Shown here: positions 25,848 through 34,906 of the stretch, piece after piece
Layout of the letters: every line of letters begins with the position of its first letter
Position numbering within the stretch: the first letter of the stretch is position 1
Assembly: GCA_945906795.1 (NCBI GenBank)
Contig: CAMDRO010000006.1
Span: 1 to 64,000 of the forward strand
Length of the DNA: 64,000 nt
Source of the DNA: Spirosoma fluviale
GTDB lineage: Bacteria; Bacteroidota; Bacteroidia; Cytophagales; Spirosomataceae
Direction of reading: 5' to 3'
Position numbers and translations under genes: made by a program
Notes under the pieces: generated by a model
Told to the model about the DNA's origin: nothing
The model's input: only the letters and a program-made list of their open reading frames with translations
Databases searched by the model: none

Positions 25848-27299
25848 ATGAATTTACTTTTTATTCTATTTTTTCCATTGCTCATTGGCGCATACCTGTT
25901 AATCACTAAGCCCAAGCATGCATTTATCATTTCATTATCAGCAGCTATTTTAGAAGCCACCGCAACGGGCATTTTACTTTATAAAATAAACGAATCTGCG
26001 CTGGCGATCACCTACATTCACGATTGGATTCCGGAAGTTGGCATACAATTTTCGTTAAAAGCCGATGGCATTAGTGGGATATTAATCGGCCTTTGCGCTT
26101 TATTGTTAACATTTATTATTGGGTCGACGGCCAAGACCGAAAAGGCAAATCATGCTCAATATCAAGGATTGATCTTATTGATGCAATCCGCGATGATGGG
26201 TGCTTTTTTAGCCAAAGACGCTTTCTTATTTTATTTCTTTTTTGAAGCTTCTTTGTTGCCGATTTACTTTTTAGCCTCAAAATTTGGAGGAGAAAATAAA
26301 TCAGCCATTACGTTTAAATTCTTGATCTACACTATTTTTGGATCCTTATTTTTATTCATTGGACTTATATTTGTCTACCTAAGAACTCCGGGAACGACAC
26401 ATTCAGCTGATATTGAAACCTTATATGTAACAGCTCGTAACTTAAGTGCTGAAGCGCAAGGTTACTTGTTTTTAGCCTTTTTCATTGCATTTGCAATCAA
26501 AATGCCCATTTTCCCGTTTCATACTTGGCAGCCGGATACCTATACGACTTCCCCAAGTCAAGGCACCATGCTCCTTTCGGGTATTATGTTAAAGATGGGA
26601 ACCTATGGGGTGATCAGGTTAATCATTCCCATGTTTCCTTTAGGTATTGGAATTTGGGGAAATACGGCCATCGTGCTTTCGATCATTGGCGTTATTTATG
26701 GTTCGATCATTGCGATCCAACAAAAAGACGCAAAAAGGTTATTAGCTTATTCTTCTTTTGCACACGTAGGCCTAATTTCAGCTGGTATGTTGACGCAAAG
26801 TTTAGAAGGAATTCAAGGCGCTTTATACCAAATGCTTTCTCATGGAATTAATGTCATTGGGCTCTTTTTTGTGATAGAGATTATTGAAAGAAGAACTAAA
26901 TCTAGGGAATTGGCCCAACTAGGCGGAATAACTCAATCCTCTTATGTGCTTACGGTATCCTTTATCATCCTAAGTTTAGGTTCTGTTGCGTTGCCATTAA
27001 CCAATGGCTTCATTGGAGAATTTATTTTATTGAAAAGCATATTTGACTATTCCTTCGTATTTGGAATTGTTGCAGGTATCACCATTATTCTGGGTGCGGT
27101 TTACACACTGCGTTTAATTCAAAAAACAATGTTTGGAAATGTATCAAGAATCACCACAGAATTTTCAAAATTGACATTAGAAGAAAAAATGGTCCTTATT
27201 CCATTGAGCATATTCGTTTTATTAGGGGGTATTTTCCCAAATGCTATCTTACATTTTAGTGAGGAAAGTGTTTTGCAGATAACCCAACTATTGAAATAA
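25848..27299 (+). CDS. nuoM: NADH-quinone oxidoreductase subunit M
   Basis: A 483-residue antiporter-like proton-pumping subunit with about 14 helices. Visible are FYFFFEASLLPIYFL (conserved Glu), FAIKMPIFPFHTWQPDTYT (conserved Lys) and LLAYSSFAHVGLISAG. It is 22 bases after nuoL and 25 before nuoN. Confidence 0.97.
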   Translation: MNLLFILFFPLLIGAYLLITKPKHAFIISLSAAILEATATGILLYKINESALAITYIHDWIPEVGIQFSLKADGISGILIGLCALLLTFIIGSTAKTEKANHAQYQGLILLMQSAMMGAFLAKDAFLFYFFFEASLLPIYFLASKFGGENKSAITFKFLIYTIFGSLFLFIGLIFVYLRTPGTTHSADIETLYVTARNLSAEAQGYLFLAFFIAFAIKMPIFPFHTWQPDTYTTSPSQGTMLLSGIMLKMGTYGVIRLIIPMFPLGIGIWGNTAIVLSIIGVIYGSIIAIQQKDAKRLLAYSSFAHVGLISAGMLTQSLEGIQGALYQMLSHGINVIGLFFVIEIIERRTKSRELAQLGGITQSSYVLTVSFIILSLGSVALPLTNGFIGEFILLKSIFDYSFVFGIVAGITIILGAVYTLRLIQKTMFGNVSRITTEFSKLTLEEKMVLIPLSIFVLLGGIFPNAILHFSEESVLQITQLLK

Positions 27300-27324
27300 T
27301 TAAATTTAAAAGCATCTGATTTTT

Positions 27325-28722
27325 ATGACGGCGATTATAGCGTTATCCCTTTTTGGAATTAGTAATTTATTTTTGGGATTTTGGTTCCCGAGAAAAGTAT
27401 TACAAGTTCTTACTTTATTGTTTTTAGCTATTGGCATGGGCTTAACAGCTATAGACTGGAATCATGAATTATTGTGGTTTGGCAATATGTTTAGGACGAG
27501 CAATACGTCGATTAATTTTAGTTTAATTATTCAATTGGCGGCGTTTTTGGTCGTTGCACTTTCAAGAGGATTTGGGGCTGACGATGAACATACACATCCT
27601 GCTGAATATTACGCAATTTTACTGTTTTCAGTGGTTGGAGCCATTTTAATGGTTTCATTTGATCATATGATTATGTTATTTGTGGGATTGGAAATTTTAT
27701 CTGTTGCCATGTATGTGTTAACTGGTTCAGATAAAAGAAACCTTAAATCCAATGAAGCCGCCTTAAAATACTTTTTAATGGGCGCGTTTGCTACTGGTAT
27801 TTTACTGTTTGGTATCACCTTGGTGTATGGGGCAACAAGATCCTTTTATGTTTCCAACTTAGCTAATATTATAGCAGCCACCGCGCCAGAGTCCATGCCT
27901 AGTTTCTTGTATATTGGAGTTTTACTGATGGTTGTGGGACTTCTATTTAAAGTCTCAGCCGCTCCTTTTCATTTTTGGACACCGGATGTTTACGATGGAG
28001 CACCTACCATTTTTACCATGTTTATGTCAACCGTCGTAAAAACAGCTGGATTTGCGGCACTTTACCATATTTTATCCGGTGTATTTGGCGGGATCTATTC
28101 TACCTGGGTCTTAACGATTTATTTCATCAGTATGCTCACCTTGATCATTGGTAATGTGACTGCGGCATACCAACAAAGTGTGAAGAGAATGCTAGCCTAT
28201 TCAAGTATTTCGCATGCGGGGTACATGTTGATGACGGTGAGTGCCAATCAAATTTCATCCACATCCACTATTTTATATTACTCGCTTTCATATACATTAG
28301 CGACTGTTGCCGCATTTGCGGTCCTAATCATCGTTTCAGAATATCAAACAGGTCGAAAAGAAAAACCAGAAGATTATGCATCATTTGAAGGATTGGCAAA
28401 AAATAATCCTGGATTAGCCTTTTGCTTCACTATTTCCTTATTGTCTTTAGCAGGGATACCATTGACTGCTGGTTTTTGGGGCAAATTCTTCATTTTTTCA
28501 GATAGCTTTAACCGCAATATCATTTACCCAGTCATCCTAGCCATATTAATGTCGGCAGTCGGCATTTATTATTATTTCAAAGGAATCATCTTCATGTATT
28601 TTAAGGATGGAGACATAGAAAAAATAGAAGTTCCTACCCTATTTAAAATAGCATTATGGTTTTGTACGATAGCTACGCTTGCTTTAGGAGTTTATCCCAA
28701 TATGGTTAAGAGTTTATTTTAG
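27325..28722 (+). CDS. nuoN: NADH-quinone oxidoreductase subunit N
   Basis: A 465-residue antiporter-like subunit of complex I. It contains FVGLEILSVAMYVL (Glu), FKVSAAPFHFWTPDVYDGAP (Lys) and MLAYSSISHAGYMLM. It ends the nuo run; a GtrA-like membrane gene follows after 8 bases, apparently in the same transcript. Confidence 0.97.
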   Translation: MTAIIALSLFGISNLFLGFWFPRKVLQVLTLLFLAIGMGLTAIDWNHELLWFGNMFRTSNTSINFSLIIQLAAFLVVALSRGFGADDEHTHPAEYYAILLFSVVGAILMVSFDHMIMLFVGLEILSVAMYVLTGSDKRNLKSNEAALKYFLMGAFATGILLFGITLVYGATRSFYVSNLANIIAATAPESMPSFLYIGVLLMVVGLLFKVSAAPFHFWTPDVYDGAPTIFTMFMSTVVKTAGFAALYHILSGVFGGIYSTWVLTIYFISMLTLIIGNVTAAYQQSVKRMLAYSSISHAGYMLMTVSANQISSTSTILYYSLSYTLATVAAFAVLIIVSEYQTGRKEKPEDYASFEGLAKNNPGLAFCFTISLLSLAGIPLTAGFWGKFFIFSDSFNRNIIYPVILAILMSAVGIYYYFKGIIFMYFKDGDIEKIEVPTLFKIALWFCTIATLALGVYPNMVKSLF

Positions 28723-28730
28723 ATACGGAT

Positions 28731-29222
28731 TTGACAAAAAAAACGACCCTTTTTAATAAAAAAGATTTGATTGCGTATTTTTTGATCGCAGGAGCAGGAG
28801 CTATAGTCCAACTCGTTTGCGGGGGACTCTTGAAAGATTGGTTCAAATTAAAGTATGAGGCAACGATACTCCCAGCATATTTCATCTCAGTCATTGTAGG
28901 CTTTACCTTAACCAAACTGTTTGCGTTTGACGCTAGAAAAACGCAAAAGACGAACCGCGAAATGGTTAAATTTTTATTGGTCGCCACTTTTTCTGGATTT
29001 GTAACCTGGTTTTTCAGTGTAATGCCCTATAGATTCATTCAAACATGTATGAGTGATTTTTATTTCCAAATTCCCTTTGCCTACAAAAAAATCAATGTGA
29101 CTCAAATCCTAACCACCACCACAGGCATGGGATTCAGTTTTTTCTCAAACTATGTTTTGCACAAAACTTTTACATTTAAAAGTAGTGGATTTTACGACAG
29201 ATTTAAGGACTTACTTAGGTAA
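28731..29222 (+). CDS. GtrA-like membrane protein
   Basis: A 163-residue protein starting at TTG, with four membrane helices (about 14-32, 43-60, 76-96 and 126-144) and basic loops, and the end FFSNYVLHKTFTFK, the GtrA/DPMS-type signature (SNYxxxRxFTF). GtrA proteins are thought to help move polyprenyl-linked sugars across the membrane; some are fused to or neighbour glycosyltransferases. Here it trails nuoN by 8 bases. The start codon and context with complex I make its role uncertain. Confidence 0.75.
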   Translation: MTKKTTLFNKKDLIAYFLIAGAGAIVQLVCGGLLKDWFKLKYEATILPAYFISVIVGFTLTKLFAFDARKTQKTNREMVKFLLVATFSGFVTWFFSVMPYRFIQTCMSDFYFQIPFAYKKINVTQILTTTTGMGFSFFSNYVLHKTFTFKSSGFYDRFKDLLR

Positions 29223-29253
29223 TTTAAGATAGATCTATCTTAAATATTACCTA
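29216..29253. repeat. Long imperfect palindrome at the end of the nuo-GtrA transcript
   Basis: TAGGTAATTTAAGATAGA (29216-29233) and TCTATCTTAAATATTACCTA (29234-29253) are inverted with only a two-base bulge. It spans the stop codon of the GtrA-like gene. No T tract follows, so it is not a standard intrinsic terminator; it could cap the 3' end of the mRNA or bind a protein. A second, short palindrome AGTAATTACT follows at 29258-29267. Confidence 0.7.
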
Positions 29254-29360
29254 CTTCTTAGTAATTACTTAAAAAAAAGGAGCCTCAATCTTATTTTAAG
29301 CCATTTAAAAGCAATTGTAATTCAAAACTTAAAAAAACCTTAAATTTTTATGCTAAAAAT

Positions 29361-29390
29361 TTGTTGTTATCATTTTATAGACTAGTTTTG
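29361..29390 (+). promoter_or_regulatory. Promoter of the DTAAA-repeat lipoprotein gene
   Basis: TTG at 29361-29363, 19-base spacer, TAGTTTTG at 29383-29390. The start is predicted near 29397, 21 bases before the ATG. With a strong terminator after the gene, this defines a compact single-gene unit of about 240 bases. Confidence 0.75.
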
Positions 29391-29417
29391 TAACTCAAAC
29401 CTTAAAATATTACATAA

Positions 29418-29591
29418 ATGAAAAAATTATTCGCTTTAGCTTTCGTTGCTGGTATGGTAACTTTAGCATCTTGTGGTGAGAAAAAAGCAGAAGCTTCTGC
29501 TGATTCAGTTGCTGTTGATACTGCTGCTGCTGCACCAGTTGATACTGCTGCTGCTGATACTGCTGCTGCTGATACTGCTGCTGCTAAGTAA
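29418..29591 (+). CDS. Small lipoprotein with Asp-Thr-Ala repeats
   Basis: A 57-residue protein that I read directly from the sequence. It opens with MKKLFALAFVAGMVTLASCG, a lipoprotein signal lipidated at Cys19. The mature part is GEKKAEASADSVAV, then four DTAAA units (residues 34-38, 41-45, 46-50 and 51-55) and ends in AK. This low-complexity acidic/alanine tail is likely unfolded or a short helix on the outside of a membrane. No domain can be assigned. Its own exact promoter and a strong terminator say it is expressed as an independent, perhaps abundant, transcript, like Lpp-type small lipoproteins. That comparison is only by size and layout. Confidence 0.85.
   Translation: MKKLFALAFVAGMVTLASCGEKKAEASADSVAVDTAAAAPVDTAAADTAAADTAAAK
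29538..29582 (+). repeat. Tandem 15-bp repeat coding for DTAAA
   Basis: Three back-to-back copies of GATACTGCTGCTGCT (starting 29538, 29553 and 29568), plus a diverged copy at 29517. They are in frame in the lipoprotein gene. The perfect identity suggests recent expansion or slippage, so repeat number may vary between strains. Confidence 0.85.
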
Positions 29592-29604
29592 TCTAAGCAA
29601 CCAG

Positions 29605-29637
29605 AAAAAAGTCCTTCGCAAGCGAAGGACTTTTTTT
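29605..29637 (+). terminator. Strong terminator after the repeat lipoprotein
   Basis: GTCCTTCG (29611-29618), loop CAAG, CGAAGGAC (29623-29630), extended by A/T pairs and followed by seven T. Confidence 0.92.
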
Positions 29638-29647
29638 ATGCCTAAAA

Positions 29648-30268
29648 ATGGAAAAGAACAAAAAAATTAATTCATTTTTTGACCACTTCCCGCCAAAGGT
29701 TGCTGAATATTGTTTTCAATTATGGCATGATTATCCTTTTGACTTTATTGTCAGTAAATCGCGCCATTCCAAATTAGGTGATTATCGCTTTTCACCGCAA
29801 AAAGGACATCAAATAACAGTCAATAGAAATTTAAATTCATATGCCTTCCTGATCACTTATTTACATGAAGTGGCACATTTATTGACTTATCTAACCTATA
29901 AAAACAAAGTTTTGCCTCACGGGGAAGAATGGAAAAATTCATTTAAATCAGTATTTGACCCTATTTTAGAAATTGGTTTATTGCCTGATGAGTTAATAAA
30001 AGTTTTAAAATCGTATTTGGTTAACCCTAGCGCTACGTCAACTGGCCATGGGCCTTTAGTGGATGTTTTAAAAACGTACGACAAGTCAAATTCTAGCATC
30101 ACATTACATGCACTTCCAGAGAATCAAATTTTTTTATTGAAAAACCTCGAGTTAATCAAAGGTAAACTACGTCGAACACGCTACTTTTGTACAGAGGCCA
30201 AAACTGGCAAACTTTACTTAGTAGCAAAAAATGCACAGGTTACTCCATTGGAATCGAATGAACTTTAA
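29648..30268 (+). CDS. SprT-like zinc metalloprotein
   Basis: A 206-residue protein with the SprT-type motif YLHEVAHLLTY (HExxH, about residues 76-80) and a third His in LPHGEEW about 20 residues on, together a zinc site. The N-terminal part holds RHSKLGDYRFSPQKGHQITVN, where SprT-family proteins have a similar strand preceding the motif. Relatives include SprT and Spartan, which digest DNA-protein crosslinks in eukaryotes; bacterial function is open. It overlaps the porU start by 11 bases, so it is in the transcript with porU, although a role in secretion is not known. Confidence 0.82.
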   Translation: MEKNKKINSFFDHFPPKVAEYCFQLWHDYPFDFIVSKSRHSKLGDYRFSPQKGHQITVNRNLNSYAFLITYLHEVAHLLTYLTYKNKVLPHGEEWKNSFKSVFDPILEIGLLPDELIKVLKSYLVNPSATSTGHGPLVDVLKTYDKSNSSITLHALPENQIFLLKNLELIKGKLRRTRYFCTEAKTGKLYLVAKNAQVTPLESNEL

Positions 30269-33200
30269 ATGCTATTTTATAGCATTAATAGGGTTATTTT
30301 GCATTTATAATTCAGTCATCGCCCAAACAGATTCCAAACTATCTACTGGTAAATGGGTGAAAATTGGCTTAACCCAAAATGGCATTTATAAAATTGATGC
30401 CAATTGGCTCGATAAGAATAAAATCGACAGGGCTTCTTTAAAACCTAAACAAGTCAGCCTTTACTCAACGGCCTCAGGCAATTTACCCCAAGATTTAAAG
30501 ATTCCCAGGCCTCAAGATTTAGAGGAAATACCGATCTATTTTGAGGGCGAACAGGATAACAAATGGGATGCGAACGATTCCTTTATTTTTTGGGGAAATT
30601 CTCCACATAAAATACGTTTTGATTTTCAACAAAAAATATGGGTCCAAGAGTTACACGCTTATTCCGACTCTAGCTTTTATTTTATGCGCTTAGATGACCC
30701 GGCAGCGAAACGTATAGTGGAAGAAAAAGCCACACCGGGTGAATCTAAAACGATGGATTATGCCTGGTCTATTTTTCACTATGAGCCAGAAACCTATAAT
30801 TTAATTCAGTCGGGGAGACAATGGGTAGGAGATGCATTTTATGGAACAAACAACAAAACTGTTCAGTATCCTTTAGCTGATTATAAGCTTGGAATAAATT
30901 CAAAATTAAGTGGTCGTTTTTATTCCAGTTCCATTCAAGAAGGCTTGTTTACATTTGATGTAACAGGAAATACGATAGGGAACTTGAAAATCCCAGCCAT
31001 TTCAGGAGGACGATATGACAATAAAGCTAATTTTCTGGATCTCGATATTTGGCTGGCACCCCAATTAAAGGATAATCTTTGGAACTGGACCATTAATTAT
31101 AAAAACACAACAGGGACTGGATATCTCGACTACTTATCGCTTCAATACCCACGAATATTCAACGCGAAGCATGATAATCCACTTTATTTACTGCCCAATA
31201 CAACGGATTCAAGTTTTTCAATCTCCTTATTAAATGCAAATGCATCCACACAAATTTGGCTCCGGAATGGCACGAGTCATTGGTCAAAAATTATAAATTA
31301 TTCATCTGCAATCAAACTGAATGTTAAACCGGAAAGCCAGTTATTGATTTTTGACAGCCAAAAAACAATAGCACCCGATTTTATAAAAAATTTACCCAAT
31401 CAAAATATTAATAAAGAGATTGGATATGAACTGCTCATTATATCCAGCCCAGCGCTGAAAGAAGCGGCAAATGCACTCGCAAAATATAAAATTAGTTCCC
31501 AAAATATATCTACAAAAGTGGTTGACACCGAGCAAATCTACCATGAATATTCCGGTGGAAAACAAGATATTACGGCTATTCGAGATTTCATTTATCGACA
31601 ATATAAAAGCCCAAATTCCACCTTAAAATATGTGATTCTTTTGGGCGATGCATCCATTGATTATAAAGGCAAATCGGTCGTGTCGACAGACATCGAAAAA
31701 AATTGCTTTGTGCCCACCTACCAAAGTATTGAGTCTTTCCAGCCATTATTGAGCTACTCGTCGGATGATTATTTTGGTTTACTAAATCCAGATGAGGGCG
31801 ATTGGCTTGAAGGTGAAAGAACCAATAAAAAGACACTCCAAGTTGCTATTGGACGAATTCCTGCAAAAAATCCCAGCGAAGCAAATTTCTTTGTCAACAA
31901 ATTAATTGCCTTTACAGAATCAAAAAAGAGTACTCGCTTCAAGCCTGAGGTTTTAGCATGGGTGGCCGATGATGGAGATGCTAATATTCATATTCAAGAT
32001 GCTGAGGATTTTTCCAATCTAATGATCAAAGATGCAAATTATGTAAGTATAAAAAAGCTTTATTTAGATCAATTTGAACAGGAAATGACGGGAGGAATGT
32101 ATACCTCTAAAAAAGCAAAAGATGCCTTACTATCTTTGTTTAATGTCGAAGCTGATTTTATACATTTCATTGGACATGGATCAGAAAGTGGTTGGACAGA
32201 CGAAAAAATACTGACCAATAATGATTTAGTCGGGCTAACGAATTTGCAACATTTGCCATTTTTATTGACCGCAACTTGTCAATTTGGACGATTTGATGAT
32301 CCAAACCAATTATCAGGAGCGGAAATTTCATTAATGTCCACAAAGGGAGGGGCTATTGGACTAATTAGTACAACAAGGCCCGTTTTTCAAAGCAGTAATT
32401 ACCTGTTTGGCCAATCGTTTTATAAAAACTTACTAGATCATAAAACTCAAGTAAAATACCGAATTGGAGATTTATATAGAGAAACAAAAAACAATAGCCA
32501 AACGGGTGTCATTAATCGAAATATTAGTTTGTTGGGTGATCCTACCCTAGAATTAGCTTGGGCAGGACAATCCGTAACCATAAAAACAGATACGATCCAT
32601 CCGGGGTCAGAAAAAATCCTGGAAGGGCAAATAATAACGAATAACTCAACGAATTTAAATGCTCAAATAAGGGCCAACCTTTATTCGCCACCTGTTAAGA
32701 GAAAGACCTTGGGCACAAAAACAAACGCCTATGAATATTTTACTGAGGGTGATTTATGGTGGACATCTACTATTCAAATGACTGGCGCTGGATTCTCTGT
32801 TAGTCAAAAATCTATTCCAAACACAAATGGCCCCTTAATTGGCAAAATAATAGGTCAATCAAACTCCGGAGAAAAAATCAATGGATTCAAATCGCTTCCT
32901 ATAGGCATTTCCAACTCCGTTTATGTGGATACAAAAGCCCCAAGCATTTCCGTAATGGAGCCCGAGTCAAACAAATACCAAACGATGAATAATCGTTTTG
33001 AATTAAAAATTAGAATCGAAGATGACAATGCACTTCGTTGGAAAAATGATCAAAACGAATTTGCTGAGTTAATCGTGAATGATACACTTAAAATTAAATT
33101 ATCAGATTATTTTATTCCTGATGTGGGTTTCCCTCAAAAAGGGACATTTACATACCCATTTAAAAACTTAAAAATAGGAAATTATTTATTTAAGGTGAAT

Positions 33201-33572
33201 TGTTGGGATGGAAATAATAACCAACAAAAACTATTTTTTGAAATGAAGGTAATAAATTCAGATGCTAGTCGTTTAGCATGGGTCATATTTCCTAACCCCA
33301 TGAGTAATCGCTTGCAATTGAGGGCAATCGGTCAAATACCTTGGGATATTTACCAATATGATTTGCGGATTTTCAATGTATTAGGTCAGGAAATTTTGTT
33401 AAAAAAAGGAAGTATAACGTATTTTTCAAATGTAGACTTTGAAATACAAATAGATTGGACTGAGGAAGAATTAGCTAAATTAATAGGTGAATCCGTGTTT
33501 AAATTGGAATTAGTACCAAGTAAAAACAATGAAACTATTTTGATCAGTGGAAAAATCACGACCCTAAAATAA
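30258..33572 (+). CDS. porU: Type IX secretion system sortase PorU
   Basis: A 1104-residue surface protease of the C25 gingipain family. The start at 30258 gives the signal peptide MNFKCYFIALIGLFCIYNSVIA. The core has HFIGHGSESGW with catalytic His640 and LTATCQFGRFDDP with catalytic Cys674, then ISLMSTKGGAIGLISTTRP. The end (about 1010-1104) has VIFPNPMSNRLQ, like a T9SS C-terminal domain/FlgD-like fold. PorU removes the CTD signal from cargo and joins the cargo to A-type LPS at the cell surface. It is followed by its partner porV, 105 bases downstream. Longer open frame to 30231 lies in the preceding gene. Confidence 0.95.
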   Translation: MNFKCYFIALIGLFCIYNSVIAQTDSKLSTGKWVKIGLTQNGIYKIDANWLDKNKIDRASLKPKQVSLYSTASGNLPQDLKIPRPQDLEEIPIYFEGEQDNKWDANDSFIFWGNSPHKIRFDFQQKIWVQELHAYSDSSFYFMRLDDPAAKRIVEEKATPGESKTMDYAWSIFHYEPETYNLIQSGRQWVGDAFYGTNNKTVQYPLADYKLGINSKLSGRFYSSSIQEGLFTFDVTGNTIGNLKIPAISGGRYDNKANFLDLDIWLAPQLKDNLWNWTINYKNTTGTGYLDYLSLQYPRIFNAKHDNPLYLLPNTTDSSFSISLLNANASTQIWLRNGTSHWSKIINYSSAIKLNVKPESQLLIFDSQKTIAPDFIKNLPNQNINKEIGYELLIISSPALKEAANALAKYKISSQNISTKVVDTEQIYHEYSGGKQDITAIRDFIYRQYKSPNSTLKYVILLGDASIDYKGKSVVSTDIEKNCFVPTYQSIESFQPLLSYSSDDYFGLLNPDEGDWLEGERTNKKTLQVAIGRIPAKNPSEANFFVNKLIAFTESKKSTRFKPEVLAWVADDGDANIHIQDAEDFSNLMIKDANYVSIKKLYLDQFEQEMTGGMYTSKKAKDALLSLFNVEADFIHFIGHGSESGWTDEKILTNNDLVGLTNLQHLPFLLTATCQFGRFDDPNQLSGAEISLMSTKGGAIGLISTTRPVFQSSNYLFGQSFYKNLLDHKTQVKYRIGDLYRETKNNSQTGVINRNISLLGDPTLELAWAGQSVTIKTDTIHPGSEKILEGQIITNNSTNLNAQIRANLYSPPVKRKTLGTKTNAYEYFTEGDLWWTSTIQMTGAGFSVSQKSIPNTNGPLIGKIIGQSNSGEKINGFKSLPIGISNSVYVDTKAPSISVMEPESNKYQTMNNRFELKIRIEDDNALRWKNDQNEFAELIVNDTLKIKLSDYFIPDVGFPQKGTFTYPFKNLKIGNYLFKVNCWDGNNNQQKLFFEMKVINSDASRLAWVIFPNPMSNRLQLRAIGQIPWDIYQYDLRIFNVLGQEILLKKGSITYFSNVDFEIQIDWTEEELAKLIGESVFKLELVPSKNNETILISGKITTLK

Positions 33573-33622
33573 ATTTTATGAAATATTTTACATTTTTAAA
33601 CATTAAATACTTTAAAAATACT

Positions 33623-33630
33623 TATTTTTG
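33623..33630 (+). promoter_or_regulatory. Candidate -7 box upstream of porV
   Basis: TATTTTTG matches TAnnTTTG and would start transcription near 33636, about 42 bases before porV. No clear TTG at -33 (only T-rich sequence), so porV may have its own promoter in addition to read-through from porU. Confidence 0.4.
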
Positions 33631-33677
33631 AACTTAAATAATTTGCAATTACTAGACAATCTAATATTTAATAACCG

Positions 33678-34832
33678 ATGACGACAAAAATTTCTATTCT
33701 CCAAAGATCATTACTATCCGCAATAGCGCTTTTAGTATGCAACTTCGCAATAGGTCAAACTTTGGTTTCAGGTCAGTTGAACTCTGGTAGAATACCATTG
33801 CCAACCATGTTATTCATGAATGTAACACCAGATGCTCGTTCAGCGGCTATGGGTGATGCGGGAGTAGCCATTTCTTCAGACGTTAATGCGATTTATTGGA
33901 ATCCTGCAAAATTAGCATCTGCTGATAAAGATCTAGGATTTGCAATTTCATATACTCCTTGGCTACGTAACCTGGTAAATGACATGGCGCTTTATAATAT
34001 TGCAGGATACAAAAAAACAGCGAAAGGACAGGCATTCGGATTTTCGATTAATTATTTTGACCAAGGATTGTTCCAAGCCACAACAGCTTCTGGAACAAGT
34101 GCAGGTAACTTTAATTCTAAGGAATATGCTTTAACTGTATCGCATGCAAGAAAATTGTCAAATACATTGTCATTAGGCTTAAACTTGAAATATATCAACT
34201 CAAACCTTTTAGGAAACTATCAAGGTGCAGGTACATCAGCCATGCAACCGGCTCAAACGGTAGCTGCTGATTTGTCTTTATACTGGAATAACACTTCAGA
34301 GAAAAATTGGAACTACACTTACGGCTTAATGCTATCTAATATTTCTGGTAAAGTTTCCTATGGTGGTTTAGATAAAAACTTTATCCCAACAAACTTAAGA
34401 GCTGGTATTGCTGCGGTTAAAAATGTAGATGATAAAAATAAACTAACATTCACGTTAGATTTAAATAAATTGATGGTTCCTACACCAACTAAAACAGACC
34501 CAACGGGTTCTAAATCATCTGCCATTGGTGGAATATTTGGTTCATTGTTTGATGCAGAAGATGGATTTGGCGAAGAAATAAAAGAATTTACTACTTCTTT
34601 AGGAGCTGAGTATATGTTTAATAATACTTTTGCTTTACGTGGTGGATTTTTCAATGAATCAGAAATGAAAGGAAATCGTAAATATTTTACTTTTGGAGTA
34701 GGGCTTAAATTGGATCAAAAATATGGTTTTGATTTTGCTTACTTAGTTCCAACAGGAACAAGTAGCCCATTAGCAAATACATTGCGAGTAACATTATTGG
34801 CTGCTATCAACAACGATACTCCTAAAAAATAA
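33678..34832 (+). CDS. porV: Type IX secretion system outer-membrane shuttle PorV
   Basis: A 384-residue FadL-like beta barrel. The signal peptide ends LLVCNFAIGQ (about residue 27). Family marks are PLPTMLFMNVTPDARSAAMG, then GVAISSDVNAIYWNPAKLA and FAISYTPWLRNLVNDM, the usual PorV opening. In P. gingivalis PorV carries cargo from the Sov translocon to PorU for CTD removal. The neighbouring porU therefore fits directly. It ends at a terminator hairpin. Confidence 0.95.
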   Translation: MTTKISILQRSLLSAIALLVCNFAIGQTLVSGQLNSGRIPLPTMLFMNVTPDARSAAMGDAGVAISSDVNAIYWNPAKLASADKDLGFAISYTPWLRNLVNDMALYNIAGYKKTAKGQAFGFSINYFDQGLFQATTASGTSAGNFNSKEYALTVSHARKLSNTLSLGLNLKYINSNLLGNYQGAGTSAMQPAQTVAADLSLYWNNTSEKNWNYTYGLMLSNISGKVSYGGLDKNFIPTNLRAGIAAVKNVDDKNKLTFTLDLNKLMVPTPTKTDPTGSKSSAIGGIFGSLFDAEDGFGEEIKEFTTSLGAEYMFNNTFALRGGFFNESEMKGNRKYFTFGVGLKLDQKYGFDFAYLVPTGTSSPLANTLRVTLLAAINNDTPKK

Positions 34833-34856
34833 TTAAAAAACATTTTTTTTATTATA

Positions 34857-34890
34857 AATGACATTCATGATTGGATGTCATTTGTTTTTT
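34857..34890 (+). terminator. Terminator of porV
   Basis: ATGACATTC (34858-34866), 6-base loop, GGATGTCAT (34873-34881) with one G-T pair, followed by a T-rich run. Confidence 0.75.
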
Positions 34891-34906
34891 ATAAAGACCT
34901 ATTTAG

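Noticed and set aside
29473-29670. Long Leu/Ile-rich frame that looks like a membrane peptide
   Set aside because: It is the +1 frame of the GCT repeat in the DTAAA lipoprotein gene and runs through the terminator; the true frame has a lipoprotein signal, an upstream promoter and a stop before the terminator.
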